Of a stretch of DNA of 64,000 nucleotides, positions 19,242-27,746 are shown piece by piece. Position 1 is the stretch's first letter, and the number at the start of each line of letters is the position of its first letter. The stretch covers positions 62,001 through 126,000 of the forward strand of contig NZ_JANHKP010000004.1 in the NCBI RefSeq assembly GCF_024497955.1, in the 5' to 3' direction. Source of the DNA: Streptomyces sp. C10-9-1 (GTDB lineage: Bacteria > Actinomycetota > Actinomycetes > Streptomycetales > Streptomycetaceae). The notes under the pieces are model-generated. The model searched no databases. It worked only from the letters and a program-made list of their open reading frames with translations, and had not been told where the DNA came from. Both the position numbers and the translations under genes were made by a program.

Positions 19242-19258
19242 TTGCATAAGATGTGCAA
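19242..19258. promoter_or_regulatory. Nickel-responsive operator overlapping the sodF -10
   Basis: The inverted repeat TTGCA-N7-TGCAA lies 33 bp before sodF. This arrangement matches the operator described for nickel-dependent repression of sodF in Streptomyces. The spacer contains TAAGAT, a good -10, so a bound repressor would block RNA polymerase. Identity of the repressor is inferred. Confidence 0.75.
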
Positions 19259-19291
19259 TAGGCAGTTGCCAGTCGGAGGGACCACCGAACC

Positions 19292-19936
19292 ATGGCCATC
19301 TACACGCTTCCTGAACTCCCGTACGACTACGCGGCGCTCGAACCGGTCATCAACCCGCAGATCATCGAGCTGCACCACGACAAGCACCACGCCGCGTACG
19401 TGAAGGGCGCCAACGACACCCTCGAGCAGCTGGAGGAGGCGCGCGACAAGGACGCCTGGGGCTCCGTCAACGGCCTGGAGAAGAACCTGGCGTTCCACCT
19501 CTCCGGCCACATCCTGCACAGCATCTACTGGCACAACATGACGGGCCCGAAGGAGGGCGGCGGCGGCGAGCCGCTGGCCGCCGACGGCGTGGGCGAGCTG
19601 GCCGACGCCATCGCCGCCTCCTTCGGCACCTTCGCCAAGTTCAAGGCCCAGCTGACCAAGGCGTCGGCCACCACCCAGGGCTCCGGCTGGGGCGTCCTGG
19701 CCTACGAGCCGGTGAGCGGCCGCCTGATCGTCGAGCAGGTCTACGACCACCAGGGCAACGTGGGCCAGGGCACCGTGCCGATCCTGGTCTTCGACGCCTG
19801 GGAGCACGCCTTCTACCTCCAGTACAAGAACCAGAAGGTGGACTTCATCGAGGCCATGTGGCAGGTCGTGAACTGGCAGGACGTCGCAGCGCGCTACGCG
19901 CAGGCCAAGGACCGCACCCCGCTGATCGCCCCCTGA
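19292..19936 (+). CDS. sodF: Iron(-zinc) superoxide dismutase SodF
   Basis: Converts superoxide to oxygen and hydrogen peroxide in the cytoplasm. The 214-aa Fe/Mn-SOD fold shows the N-terminal ligand region [14 protein letters not shown], the second His in [12 protein letters not shown], and the C-terminal ligands in [13 protein letters not shown]. Streptomyces SodF enzymes are the iron/zinc type that substitute for nickel SOD (SodN) when nickel is scarce. The operator-like repeat upstream supports that role. The ATG follows CGGAGGGACCACCGAACC. A hairpin terminator follows the gene. Confidence 0.96.
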   Translation: MAIYTLPELPYDYAALEPVINPQIIELHHDKHHAAYVKGANDTLEQLEEARDKDAWGSVNGLEKNLAFHLSGHILHSIYWHNMTGPKEGGGGEPLAADGVGELADAIAASFGTFAKFKAQLTKASATTQGSGWGVLAYEPVSGRLIVEQVYDHQGNVGQGTVPILVFDAWEHAFYLQYKNQKVDFIEAMWQVVNWQDVAARYAQAKDRTPLIAP

Positions 19937-20001
19937 CCCGGGGCCCGCGAACGCCCTGCTCGTGATCGTCTTCTCAACTGTCACCGGGCGGGCGGACAAA
20001 G

Positions 20002-20038
20002 GACGGCCCCCACGAGGACGTGACTCGTGGGGGCCGTC
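20002..20038. terminator. Bidirectional terminator between sodF and the DsbA-like gene
   Basis: A 15-bp stem (20002-20016 with 20024-20038) with a 7-nt loop lies between two convergent genes. Confidence 0.65.
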
Positions 20039-20089
20039 GCCTGTCCGGGGACGTACCGCGGCGCGGCCGAGGGCCGCCGCGGGGGCGGC

Positions 20090-20761
20090 TCAGTCGAAGA
20101 CCGGGCCGCGGGTACGGGTGCGCTTGATCTCGTAGAAGCCCGGGATGGACGCCACCATCAGGGTGCCGTCCCACAGACGCCCGGCCTCCTCGCCCCTGGG
20201 CGCGGGCGTGACGACCGGGCCGAAGAAGGCGATCCGCTCCCCGCCGGGCCCGGGCACCGCCACGACCGGGGTGCCGACGTCCTGGCCGACCAGGTCGATG
20301 CCCTCCTTGTGGGAGGCGCGCAGCTCGGCGTCGTAGGCGTCCTTCTCCGCGTAGGCGGCGAGCGAGGCGGGCAGGCCCACCTCGGCGAGCGCCTCGGCGA
20401 CCGCCTCGGGGACGGGGCCGCGCCCCTCGTTGTGGAAACGGGTGCCGAGCGCGGTGTACAGCGGCCCGACCACCTCCTCGCCGTGCAGGAGCCGGGCGGC
20501 GTTCACGACCCGGACCGGCCCCCAGGCGACCGTGTCCATCATCTCCCGGTACTCCTGGGACAGTTCGTCCAGGCGGTCCTCGTTGAGCACCGCGAGGGAC
20601 ATCACGTGCCAGCGGACCTCGACCTCGCGGACCCGCTCGACCTCCAGCATCCAGCGCGAGGTCATCCACGCCCAGGGGCACAGCGGGTCGAACCAGAAGT
20701 CGGCGGGCGTCCTGCCCCCGGGGGCCGCCGTGCTCGTCGCCTCGTGGGCCGTGTCCGACAT
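20090..20761 (-). CDS. Rv2466c-type DsbA-like thioredoxin-fold protein
   Basis: A 223-aa member of the mycothiol-dependent nitroreductase (Rv2466c) branch of the DsbA family. The active-site region is FWFDPLCPWAWMTSRW near residues 22-37. The conserved cis-Pro region follows, with VGTPVV and FFGPVVTPAPRGEEAG. Rv2466c itself, as I recall it, has CPWC, while here the second Cys is Ala, giving a monothiol CPWA site. A mixed disulfide with mycothiol would still be possible through the first Cys. The gene ends KRTRTRGPVFD, close to mycobacterial homologues. It is convergent with sodF and divergent from the first aminopeptidase gene, which may hint at redox control but is not evidence. Confidence 0.9.
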   Translation of the reverse strand: MSDTAHEATSTAAPGGRTPADFWFDPLCPWAWMTSRWMLEVERVREVEVRWHVMSLAVLNEDRLDELSQEYREMMDTVAWGPVRVVNAARLLHGEEVVGPLYTALGTRFHNEGRGPVPEAVAEALAEVGLPASLAAYAEKDAYDAELRASHKEGIDLVGQDVGTPVVAVPGPGGERIAFFGPVVTPAPRGEEAGRLWDGTLMVASIPGFYEIKRTRTRGPVFD

Positions 20762-20898
20762 GTCACTCCTCGTGTCCGGAGGGCACCCCGTGTGCCCACG
20801 GGCGGGAACACGCGCGGCGGGCAGGGGATTCCCCGTGCCGCCTGCCAGCAGCGCATGGGAGGATCACTGCTGTTCGAACGAGACACGAAGGAGTGCCC

Positions 20899-23481
20899 GT
20901 GCCCGGTGAGAATCTCTCCCGCGACGAGGCCCGCACCCGGGCCGAGCTGCTGACCGTCGAGGCGTACCACGTCGCGCTCGACGTGCGCTCAGCCGTCGGG
21001 GACGCCGAGGAGCCCGGGGAGGGGCCCCGTACCTTCCGCTCGGTGACCACGGTCCGCTTCCGGGCCTCGGAGCCGGGTGCCGCCACCTTCGTGGACCTCG
21101 TCGCCCCCTCCGTGACCGCGGTCACCCTCAACGGCCGCCCGCTCGATCCCGCGGCCGTCTTCGACGGCACCCGGATCGCGCTGGACGGCGTCGAGGAGGA
21201 GAACGTCCTCGTGGTCGACGCGCAGTGCGCCTACAGCCGCACCGGCGAGGGGCTGCACCGCTTCGTCGACCCGGAGGACGGCGAGGTCTACCTGTACACC
21301 CAGTACGAGCCGGCGGACGCCCGGCGGGTGTTCGCCAACTTCGAGCAGCCCGACCTCAAGGCCCCCTTCCGCTTCGAGGTGGCCGCGCCGGAGGGCTGGA
21401 CCGTGTGGTCGGGCGCCGAGGGCGCCCGCGGCGAGGACGGGGTGTGGCGCTTCGCCGAGACCCGCCCGATCTCCACGTACATCACGGCGGTCGTGGCCGG
21501 CCCGTACCACTACGAGACCGACGTCTACGAGCGCCGGCTGCCGGACGGCACGGTGCTGCGCATCCCCCTGGGCGCCATGTGCCGCAAGGGGCTCGCCCGG
21601 CACTTCGACGCGGACGACATCTTCCTCGTCACCAAGCAGGGCCTGGACTTCTTCCACGAGCACTTCGACTACCCGTACCCCTTCGGCAAGTACGACCAGG
21701 CCTTCGTGCCCGAGTACAACATCGGGGCGATGGAGAACCCGGGCTGCGTGACCTTCCGCGAGGAGTTCGTCTTCCGGGGCAAGGTCACCGCGGCCTCCTA
21801 CGAGCGCCGGGCCAACGTCATCCTCCACGAGATGGCGCACATGTGGTTCGGCGACCTGGTCACCATGGAGTGGTGGGACGACCTGTGGCTGAAGGAGTCC
21901 TTCGCGGACTTCATGGGCTCCTTCTCCATGGTGGAGGCCACCCGCTTCACCAACGGGTGGGTGACGTTCGCCAACAACCGCAAGGCCTGGGCCTACCGGG
22001 CGGACCAGCTGCCCTCGACCCACCCGGTCACGGCCGACATCCGCGACCTGGAGGCCGCCAAGCTCAACTTCGACGGCATCACCTACGCCAAGGGCGCCTC
22101 GGTGCTCAAGCAGCTGGTGGCCTACGCGGGACGGGAGCCGTTCCTGGAGGGGGCCCGCCGCTACTTCAAGCGCCACGCCTTCGGCAACACCACACTGGAC
22201 GACCTGCTGGCGGTGCTGGAGGAGACCTCCGGGCGCGACATGCGCGAATGGGCCCGGGCCTGGCTGCAGACCTCGGGCGTGAACACGCTGACGCCCGAGG
22301 CGCAGTACGGCGGGGACGGGCGCGTGGCGGAGCTGGCCGTCGTCCAGGAGGGCGACACGCTGCGCCCCCACCGGGTCGTGGTCGGCCTCTACCGGGTCGA
22401 GGGCGCGAAACTGGTGCGGTACGCCGAGACCGGAGTGGACGTGGTCGGCGCGCGGACCCCGGTGCCTGAGCTGACCGGCGCCGAGCGGCCCGACCTGGTG
22501 CTGGTCAACGACGAGGACCTCACCTTCTGCAAGCTGCGCTTCGACGAGCGCTCCCTGGCGACGCTGCGCGAGCACCTCGGCGACATCGAGGACCCGCTCG
22601 CGCGGGCGCTGTGCTGGTCCGCCCTGTGGAACCTCACCCGGGACGCGGTCCTGCCGGCCCGGGACTTCGTCGGCCTGGTGCTGCGGTTCGCCGGCCGGGA
22701 GACGGACATCGGCGTCCTGCAGATGCTGCACGCGTGGACCCGGACCGCCCTGGTCCACTACGCCGCCCCCGACTGGCGGGAGGAGGGCGGCCGGATCACC
22801 GCCGCCGGGGCGCTGGCGGAGCTCCGCCGCGCGGAGCCCGGCAGCCAGCACCAGCTGACCTGGGCCCGGTTCTTCGCCGCGACGGCGTCCGGGGAACAGG
22901 ACCTGCGCCTGCTGGCGGAGCTGCTGGACGGCACCTCGGCGGTCGAGGGGCTGGAGGTCGACCAGGAGCTGCGGTGGGCCTTCCTCGGACCCCTGGCCGC
23001 CCACGGGGCCGCCGACGAGAGCGCGATCGCCGCGGAGCTGGCCCGGGACGACACCGCCTCCGGCAAGCGCCACGAGGTCCGCTGCCTCGCGGCCCGGCCG
23101 TCGGCTGCGGTGAAGGACCAGGCGTGGGCGGCCGTGGTCGAGTCGGACCGGCTGTCGAACGCGCTGGTGGAGGCCACCATCGCGGGCTTCGTCCAGCCCT
23201 CCCAGCGCGATCTGGTGGCGCCCTACGCCGGGCGGTACTTCGAGGCGATCGAGCGGGTGTGGGCCGAGCGCTCCATCCAGATCGGCATGGACGTGGTCAG
23301 CGGCCTCTACCCGGCCCTCCAGGACTCGCCGGAGACGCTCGCCGCCACGGACGCGTGGCTCGCCGCGCACGAGAAGGCGGCGCCCGCACTGCGCCGCCTG
23401 GTGCTGGAGGCCCGCGACGACCTGGCGCGCGCCCTGCGGGCGCAGGCCCGCGACGCGCAGGCCCCGGCGGACACCGCCTGA
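20899..23481 (+). CDS. pepN: Aminopeptidase N (M1 family), paralogue 1
   Basis: Zinc metallopeptidase that removes N-terminal residues from peptides in the cytoplasm. The 860-aa protein has the substrate-binding GAMEN at 276-280 and the zinc site HEMAH at 310-314 with Glu333 as third ligand (LKESFADF). The N-terminal beta domain includes EGLHRFVDPEDGEVYLYTQY and FANFEQPDLKAPF; the C-terminal half is the ERAP1-like helical domain. GTG at 20899 is chosen because GAAGGAG lies 5 nt upstream; GTG at 20893 sits inside that site. A close paralogue is present at 33376. No signal peptide is seen. Confidence 0.95.
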   Translation: MPGENLSRDEARTRAELLTVEAYHVALDVRSAVGDAEEPGEGPRTFRSVTTVRFRASEPGAATFVDLVAPSVTAVTLNGRPLDPAAVFDGTRIALDGVEEENVLVVDAQCAYSRTGEGLHRFVDPEDGEVYLYTQYEPADARRVFANFEQPDLKAPFRFEVAAPEGWTVWSGAEGARGEDGVWRFAETRPISTYITAVVAGPYHYETDVYERRLPDGTVLRIPLGAMCRKGLARHFDADDIFLVTKQGLDFFHEHFDYPYPFGKYDQAFVPEYNIGAMENPGCVTFREEFVFRGKVTAASYERRANVILHEMAHMWFGDLVTMEWWDDLWLKESFADFMGSFSMVEATRFTNGWVTFANNRKAWAYRADQLPSTHPVTADIRDLEAAKLNFDGITYAKGASVLKQLVAYAGREPFLEGARRYFKRHAFGNTTLDDLLAVLEETSGRDMREWARAWLQTSGVNTLTPEAQYGGDGRVAELAVVQEGDTLRPHRVVVGLYRVEGAKLVRYAETGVDVVGARTPVPELTGAERPDLVLVNDEDLTFCKLRFDERSLATLREHLGDIEDPLARALCWSALWNLTRDAVLPARDFVGLVLRFAGRETDIGVLQMLHAWTRTALVHYAAPDWREEGGRITAAGALAELRRAEPGSQHQLTWARFFAATASGEQDLRLLAELLDGTSAVEGLEVDQELRWAFLGPLAAHGAADESAIAAELARDDTASGKRHEVRCLAARPSAAVKDQAWAAVVESDRLSNALVEATIAGFVQPSQRDLVAPYAGRYFEAIERVWAERSIQIGMDVVSGLYPALQDSPETLAATDAWLAAHEKAAPALRRLVLEARDDLARALRAQARDAQAPADTA

Positions 23482-23653
23482 CAGGGCACCCCGGCGCGCG
23501 GGGCGGGGGCCGCTGTCGGACCCCCGCCCGGCGCGCCGCTCCGGCACGCACTCGGCAGCGCCGGGACCGCCCTTGAGGACGGGCTTGTCCCGAAATGCCG
23601 ACGGGCCTGTAACAGCGGTTAGCGCCACGGCGCCCCCCGGGCATGCCCACCGC

Positions 23654-24664
23654 ATGGAACAGTGCGACACTCCCCCCTCGCTCTCCCCCCACCCGCCCGG
23701 AGGCGAACTCGTCGTCTCGGGTGCCCAGTTGCGGGCCCGCGGGCTGACCTCCGCGCGGGTAGCGCAGCAGTGCCGGGACGGCGGCCCCTGGCAGGTGCTG
23801 CTGCCCGGCGTCTACCTGCTGAGGCCCGGTCCGCCCACCGGCCGGGAGCGGCTGCTCGCCGCGCTGCTGTACGCGGGACGGCCGGCGCCCTCGACGGGCC
23901 GGTCCGAACACGACGGGCCCTACGGCGAGGCGATGGTCACCGGCCTCGCGGCCCTGGCGCTGCACGGCTTCGCCGCCGCCCCCGCGGTGCGGGCGCTCGA
24001 CGCCGTCGACGTGCTCGTGGGCCACACCCGCCGGCTCCGGTCCACCGGCTGGGTGCGGCTGGTCCGCGGACCGGCGCCTCCGGCGCCGCAGCAGGTCACC
24101 GGGCTGCCGGTCGCACCGGCGGGCCGGGCGGTCGCCGACGCCGTCGCCGGGCAGGACGACCCCGAGGCCGCCCGGCGGCTGCTCACCGAGGCGGTGCGCG
24201 AGGGCCACTGCGAACCGGCCGCCCTGGTGCGGGAGCTGGACCGGGCCCGGCTGCTGGGGCGCCCGCACGTGCTCGACGCCGTCGACGCCCTGCTCGCGGA
24301 GGGCCGGTCCCTGGCCGAGAGCCGCCTCTACACGCTGGTCGCCGCCCACCGCCTGCCCGAGCCGCTGTGGAACGTGGAACTGCGCCTGCCCGGAGGGCCG
24401 CGACTGGGCGGGGTGGACGCCTACTGGCCGGACCAGGCGGTGGCCGTGGAGCTGGACACCCGCGTCCTCGCCCCCGGGGGCGGGGACGGGCCGCCCGGCG
24501 CCGCCCGGCGGGAGGCCCTGGAGCGGCTGGGCATCACGGTGGTGCACCTCACCCCGCGCGGTCTGCGCGAGGCACCGGATCGGCAGGCCGTGGTCGTGCG
24601 CACCGCGCTGATGGCCTCGGCGGACCGGGAGCCCGCCGCCTACCTGCGCGTGCTGCCCCGCTGA
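23654..24664 (+). CDS. AbiEi-like antitoxin-domain protein with C-terminal nuclease-like region
   Basis: A 336-aa protein of uncertain function. The N-terminal third (LRARGLTSARVAQQCRDGGPWQVLLPGVYLL) resembles the winged-helix domain of type IV antitoxins of the AbiEi family. The C-terminal third has GGVDAYWPDQAVAVELDTR followed by ERLGITVVHLTPRGLRE, a pattern like DUF559 or Vsr-type restriction-endonuclease folds, in which Asp and Glu would bind metal. No AbiEii toxin gene is adjacent, so a toxin-antitoxin role is doubtful. The ATG at 23654 gives MEQCDTPP; upstream in-frame sequence has little coding character. Such orphans are frequent in Streptomyces and uncharacterised. Confidence 0.75.
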   Translation: MEQCDTPPSLSPHPPGGELVVSGAQLRARGLTSARVAQQCRDGGPWQVLLPGVYLLRPGPPTGRERLLAALLYAGRPAPSTGRSEHDGPYGEAMVTGLAALALHGFAAAPAVRALDAVDVLVGHTRRLRSTGWVRLVRGPAPPAPQQVTGLPVAPAGRAVADAVAGQDDPEAARRLLTEAVREGHCEPAALVRELDRARLLGRPHVLDAVDALLAEGRSLAESRLYTLVAAHRLPEPLWNVELRLPGGPRLGGVDAYWPDQAVAVELDTRVLAPGGGDGPPGAARREALERLGITVVHLTPRGLREAPDRQAVVVRTALMASADREPAAYLRVLPR

Positions 24665-24704
24665 GCGGAGGCGGGCGCGGCGGTCCCGGTCCCGCCGTGC
24701 CGGC

Positions 24705-25919
24705 TCAGCGCCTCCCGCAGAACTCGGCCCGGACCACGGCCGCGGTGTCACCCGCGAAGTCGCCGTTGAGGTTGACCGCCACCGAACGGGTGCCCTCCTC
24801 GGTGACGGCGACCTGGGAGAGGGAGCCGTGGATGCCGCCGCCGTGGCCCCAGATCTCCGTGCCGCAGTCGAGCCTGCGCCACATCACGCCCAGTCCGTAG
24901 CGGGCCTCGGGCACCTGCGGGCTCACCTCGACGGTGTCCGTCAGCTCAGCCATCTGGGCCTCGGGGAGCAACCGGCCGGAGAACAGAGCGCGGTAGAAAC
25001 GCTGCAGGTCGCGGGTGTCGGAGATCATCTCCCCGGCGGCATGGGCGATGCTGGGGTTGAGCTCGGTGACGTCGTGGAGGTCCCGGTCGGGCGAGGGCGC
25101 GGCGCCGAGCGTGGAGTAGGCGCGGCCGCTCGGACGGGGCATCCCGGACGAGGTGCCGGGGACGGAGGTCGCCCGCAGGTGGAGCGGCCGGAGGATGCGC
25201 CGCTCGATCTCCCGCCCGTAGGGCCTTCCGGTGACCTCCTCGATCACCAGGCCCGCCAGGACGTAGTTGGTGTTGGAGTAGCCCCACGCGGTGCCGGGCG
25301 GGAAGTCGGGTGCGTGCTTCATGGCCGTCCGCACCAGGCTCCGGGGCGTCCAGGTGTCGTAGCGGTGCTCCGGGAAGCCGGAGCCGAAGACGCGTTCGCC
25401 GAAGTCGGGGTCGGCGGTGTAGTCGGCGATACCGCTGGTGTGGTTGAGCAGCTGACGGATCGTCACCTGGGAGCCGTCGTGCCCGTTGCCCTCGACGAGG
25501 CCGGGCAGTCGGCTCCCGACGCTCTCGTCCAGGTCGATCCTGCCCTCGGCCTCCAGCTGGAGCAGCACGGTGGCGACGAAGGTCTTGGTGATGGAGCCGA
25601 CCCGGAAGCGGTCCCGGGGGGTCCTGGGCTTCCCGGTGTCGAGGTCCGCCGCACCGGCGGTGGCGTGCCAGGCCCGGTGTCCGCGGACGGCGCCGGCGAC
25701 CGCACCCGGGGCGCCGGCCGCGACGGCCGCGTCGAGCGCCTCGCGGGTGGCCCGGTGGGCGCCGAGACCGGTGGCGGGCGGCGCGGCGGCCGTCCCCGCG
25801 GGTGCCGGGGCGGGGGCGGCGGCACCCGCGGGTGCCGCCGCGGTGATCAGGGCGGCCACCGCGAGGGCGGCGGCCGCGGCGCGGCGTGCGGTGAGTCGTC
25901 GTGCCGTGGTTGCGGTCAT
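24705..25919 (-). CDS. Secreted serine hydrolase, class C beta-lactamase/D-Ala-D-Ala carboxypeptidase type
   Basis: A 404-aa exported enzyme of the beta-lactamase (PF00144) family. An Arg-rich start and hydrophobic AALAVAALITAAAPAGA form a signal peptide that probably ends at AGA/AAP near residue 34. The active-site SxxK is Ser109-Ile-Thr-Lys112; the YxN motif is YSN in WGYSNTNYVLAG; the HxG-type motif is WGHGGGIHG. Streptomyces enzymes of this kind are usually DD-peptidases or esterases acting on cell-wall or small substrates. The specific substrate is not readable. The ATG at 25919 has GGGGAAGAG just upstream. It follows the PNPOx-like gene on the same strand but with a 211-bp gap. Confidence 0.9.
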   Translation of the reverse strand: MTATTARRLTARRAAAAALAVAALITAAAPAGAAAPAPAPAGTAAAPPATGLGAHRATREALDAAVAAGAPGAVAGAVRGHRAWHATAGAADLDTGKPRTPRDRFRVGSITKTFVATVLLQLEAEGRIDLDESVGSRLPGLVEGNGHDGSQVTIRQLLNHTSGIADYTADPDFGERVFGSGFPEHRYDTWTPRSLVRTAMKHAPDFPPGTAWGYSNTNYVLAGLVIEEVTGRPYGREIERRILRPLHLRATSVPGTSSGMPRPSGRAYSTLGAAPSPDRDLHDVTELNPSIAHAAGEMISDTRDLQRFYRALFSGRLLPEAQMAELTDTVEVSPQVPEARYGLGVMWRRLDCGTEIWGHGGGIHGSLSQVAVTEEGTRSVAVNLNGDFAGDTAAVVRAEFCGRR

Positions 25920-26063
25920 CTCTTCCCCAGCTTCTCGGGCTCGCGGACGCTGTCGGCGGTCAGGACCGCACCGCGGCGCCCGGGGTTGAGTGGGGGGAGG
26001 AGGGTTGGGCGGCTTTCGGCCGTCTCGGGTCGAGGCCGCGTGGGCGGGGCGGCGCAAGGGTGC

Positions 26064-26115
26064 GCGCCCGGCGGCCCGTCGGTCCCGGTGCGCCCGGCGG
26101 CCCGTCGGTCCCGGT
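26064..26115. repeat. Two tandem copies of a 26-bp unit
   Basis: The unit GCGCCCGGCGGCCCGTCGGT plus CCCGGT occurs twice in direct tandem, followed by a partial third copy. It lies between the stop at 26131 and the start at 25919 of neighbouring minus-strand genes. No function is apparent. Confidence 0.6.
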
Positions 26116-26130
26116 ACACCCGGCGACGGG

Positions 26131-27069
26131 TCAGTCCGCCTCTGGTCCGGGAGGCGCGTCCCGCGGCAGGGCCGGGTTCGCGGGCGAGTAGCGGGGGGCG
26201 GTCCACCTCACCGGGGAGGCCGCCTCGGTGTGCACGGTCCGCTCCACGGTGAAGTGCACGGTCCGTGCGCCGCCCGGGGCGTAGGCGGTCCGGGCGGTGC
26301 CAGTGAGCTGGAGCGTGGCGCCCGTGCTCCAGTCCAGGGCCAGGATCCCCGCCCCCGGGTTCCGCTCCAGGTTCCCGAGGGTGAGGAACATGGCGTTGCC
26401 CGGGTAGTCCGGCCAGCTCAGGCCGGTGGGCGAGGCCACCCGAAGGAAGCCGGGGTTGCCGCCACGATGGCTGACATCCACTCCGTCGGAGGTTCCGGTG
26501 GCGATGAAGAAGGTGTCCGCCGCCCGGAGGAACGCGGTCTGGGCCGCGTCGAGTTCCCCGCCCGTCCGGTGGACGGGCACGGCGGGTGCGGCACCCTCGG
26601 CTCCCGGCGACGCCGGCAGCGGCAGTCTCTGCTGGATGTACTTGGGGCAGTTGGAGAAGACCCGCTCGGTCTCCAGCAGAAGGCCGCGCGCGGAGGGGCG
26701 GACGCTGCCGCCCATCCGCAACCGCCGGCGGGTGCGGGGGTCGAGCGCGAGGACTGCCGCGGGCACCGGGCCCGCGGCGAGGGCATCGGCGAGCGGGTCG
26801 CCCGCCGGGGGCCCGCCGCGCACCGAGACGCTGTGCGGGCCGGTGGCCCGGGCGAACCCGGGCCGCCCGGTGAGGAGCGAGGCCCACATGCGCCCCTGCA
26901 CGTCGGCCGCCGCGAGGACGAGGTGCGGCTGCAACTCCAGGAAGGCCGCGGCCACGGGCCTGATGCCGCCGCCGATGGAGCGGCCGACGCGCGCGGCCTC
27001 CCCCTCGACGCCCAGGCGGCGCTGCACGGCGAGGGAGCCGTGGTGGTAGGTGCCGCGCTCGGTGTCCAC
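26131..27069 (-). CDS. PNPOx-like flavin reductase/FMN-binding split-barrel protein
   Basis: A 312-aa protein of the pyridoxamine 5'-phosphate oxidase-like superfamily. The central part contains ADTFFIATGTSDGVDVSHRG and PGFLRV, then LSWPDYPGNAMFLTLGNLERNPGAGILALDW, which are typical flavin-binding split-barrel segments. The first 110 residues are an extra domain beginning DTERGTYHHGSLAVQRRLG. Members with this architecture are annotated as PNPOx family and are probably FMN or F420 dependent; the reaction is unknown. The GTG at 27069 has a strong AAGGAGG site 7 nt upstream. It follows the broken VOC gene on the same strand, both facing away from a CGNR regulator. Confidence 0.87.
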   Translation of the reverse strand: MDTERGTYHHGSLAVQRRLGVEGEAARVGRSIGGGIRPVAAAFLELQPHLVLAAADVQGRMWASLLTGRPGFARATGPHSVSVRGGPPAGDPLADALAAGPVPAAVLALDPRTRRRLRMGGSVRPSARGLLLETERVFSNCPKYIQQRLPLPASPGAEGAAPAVPVHRTGGELDAAQTAFLRAADTFFIATGTSDGVDVSHRGGNPGFLRVASPTGLSWPDYPGNAMFLTLGNLERNPGAGILALDWSTGATLQLTGTARTAYAPGGARTVHFTVERTVHTEAASPVRWTAPRYSPANPALPRDAPPGPEAD

Positions 27070-27148
27070 GGGGTGTCCTCCTTGACGGGGCGGTCGGGCA
27101 GGGCGGGTCCGGGGGCGTCGCGCCGGGGCGCCCCCGGCCGACGCGGGG

Positions 27149-27581
27149 TCAGAGGAAGCCGCGGGCGGGGGCGGAGGGCACGGGGGCCGGTGCCCCTGCG
27201 GCGCCGGAGGCTGCGCGGCTCCCCGGACGGGCGCCGCCGGGGTCGCGGACGAGGATGCCGCCGGATGCCGCGCCGTCGGCGGAGGGCGCCCCGTGCTCCC
27301 TCGACCGGGCCTCCGCGTCCCGTACCCCCTCCGCGGCCGGGGTCCCGAGTGCGAGGTGGCGCCGTCCGGCGCGGGAGGCGTCGAGCAGGGAGCCGGCCTG
27401 CTTCCGGAGGGTGAGGAGGAGGATGCCGCGCTGCCCGGGGAAGGCGTGGTGGCGACTCCTCCTCCGTGCCCTCGCCGAGGACCTCGCAGCCGTGGACACC
27501 GGTACGGAAGGCGGGCGACCGGTCGCGGCCGGTCGCGCCGGGCTCCGTGCGGCCGGGGGCGAGGGTGCCGCTGAACGTCAT
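27149..27581 (-). pseudogene. Frameshifted VOC (glyoxalase-like) family gene
   Basis: An ATG at 27581 with a good GAGAGG site 6 nt upstream opens a frame reading MTFSGTLAPG then AFRTGVHGCEVLGEG, resembling the first half of VOC-fold proteins. Around 27445 the recognisable sequence continues in another frame: HHAFPGQRGILLLTLRKQAG, then HLALGTPAAEGVRDAEA and GGILVRDPGG, like the second half of the fold. The total of 433 nt is 3n+1, so a single inserted base (or two-base loss) near the GGAGGAGGAG run would explain it. Repaired, it would encode about 143 aa, normal for the family. A sequencing error is possible. It lies between a CGNR regulator and the PNPOx gene. Confidence 0.6.
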
Positions 27582-27619
27582 GGGTGACCTCTCTGCCGCG
27601 TGCGGCCGTCCTCACCGGC

Positions 27620-27649
27620 CTAACTGCCCAAACGGACCGTAGTAGTTAG
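27620..27649. promoter_or_regulatory. Inverted repeat in the VOC/CGNR divergent region
   Basis: CTAACT at 27620-27625 is repeated inverted as AGTTAG at 27644-27649. This AT-richer island sits midway between the divergent VOC and CGNR genes, a natural place for the regulator's operator. Binding is inference. Confidence 0.35.
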
Positions 27650-27746
27650 ACAACGGGGCGGGCAACCCCCGACGCGCCGCCGCCCGCCGCACGGGGAGCC
27701 CTTACCCTGGTCCGGACCGCCCGCCCTCCGGAGCGAAGGAATCCGA

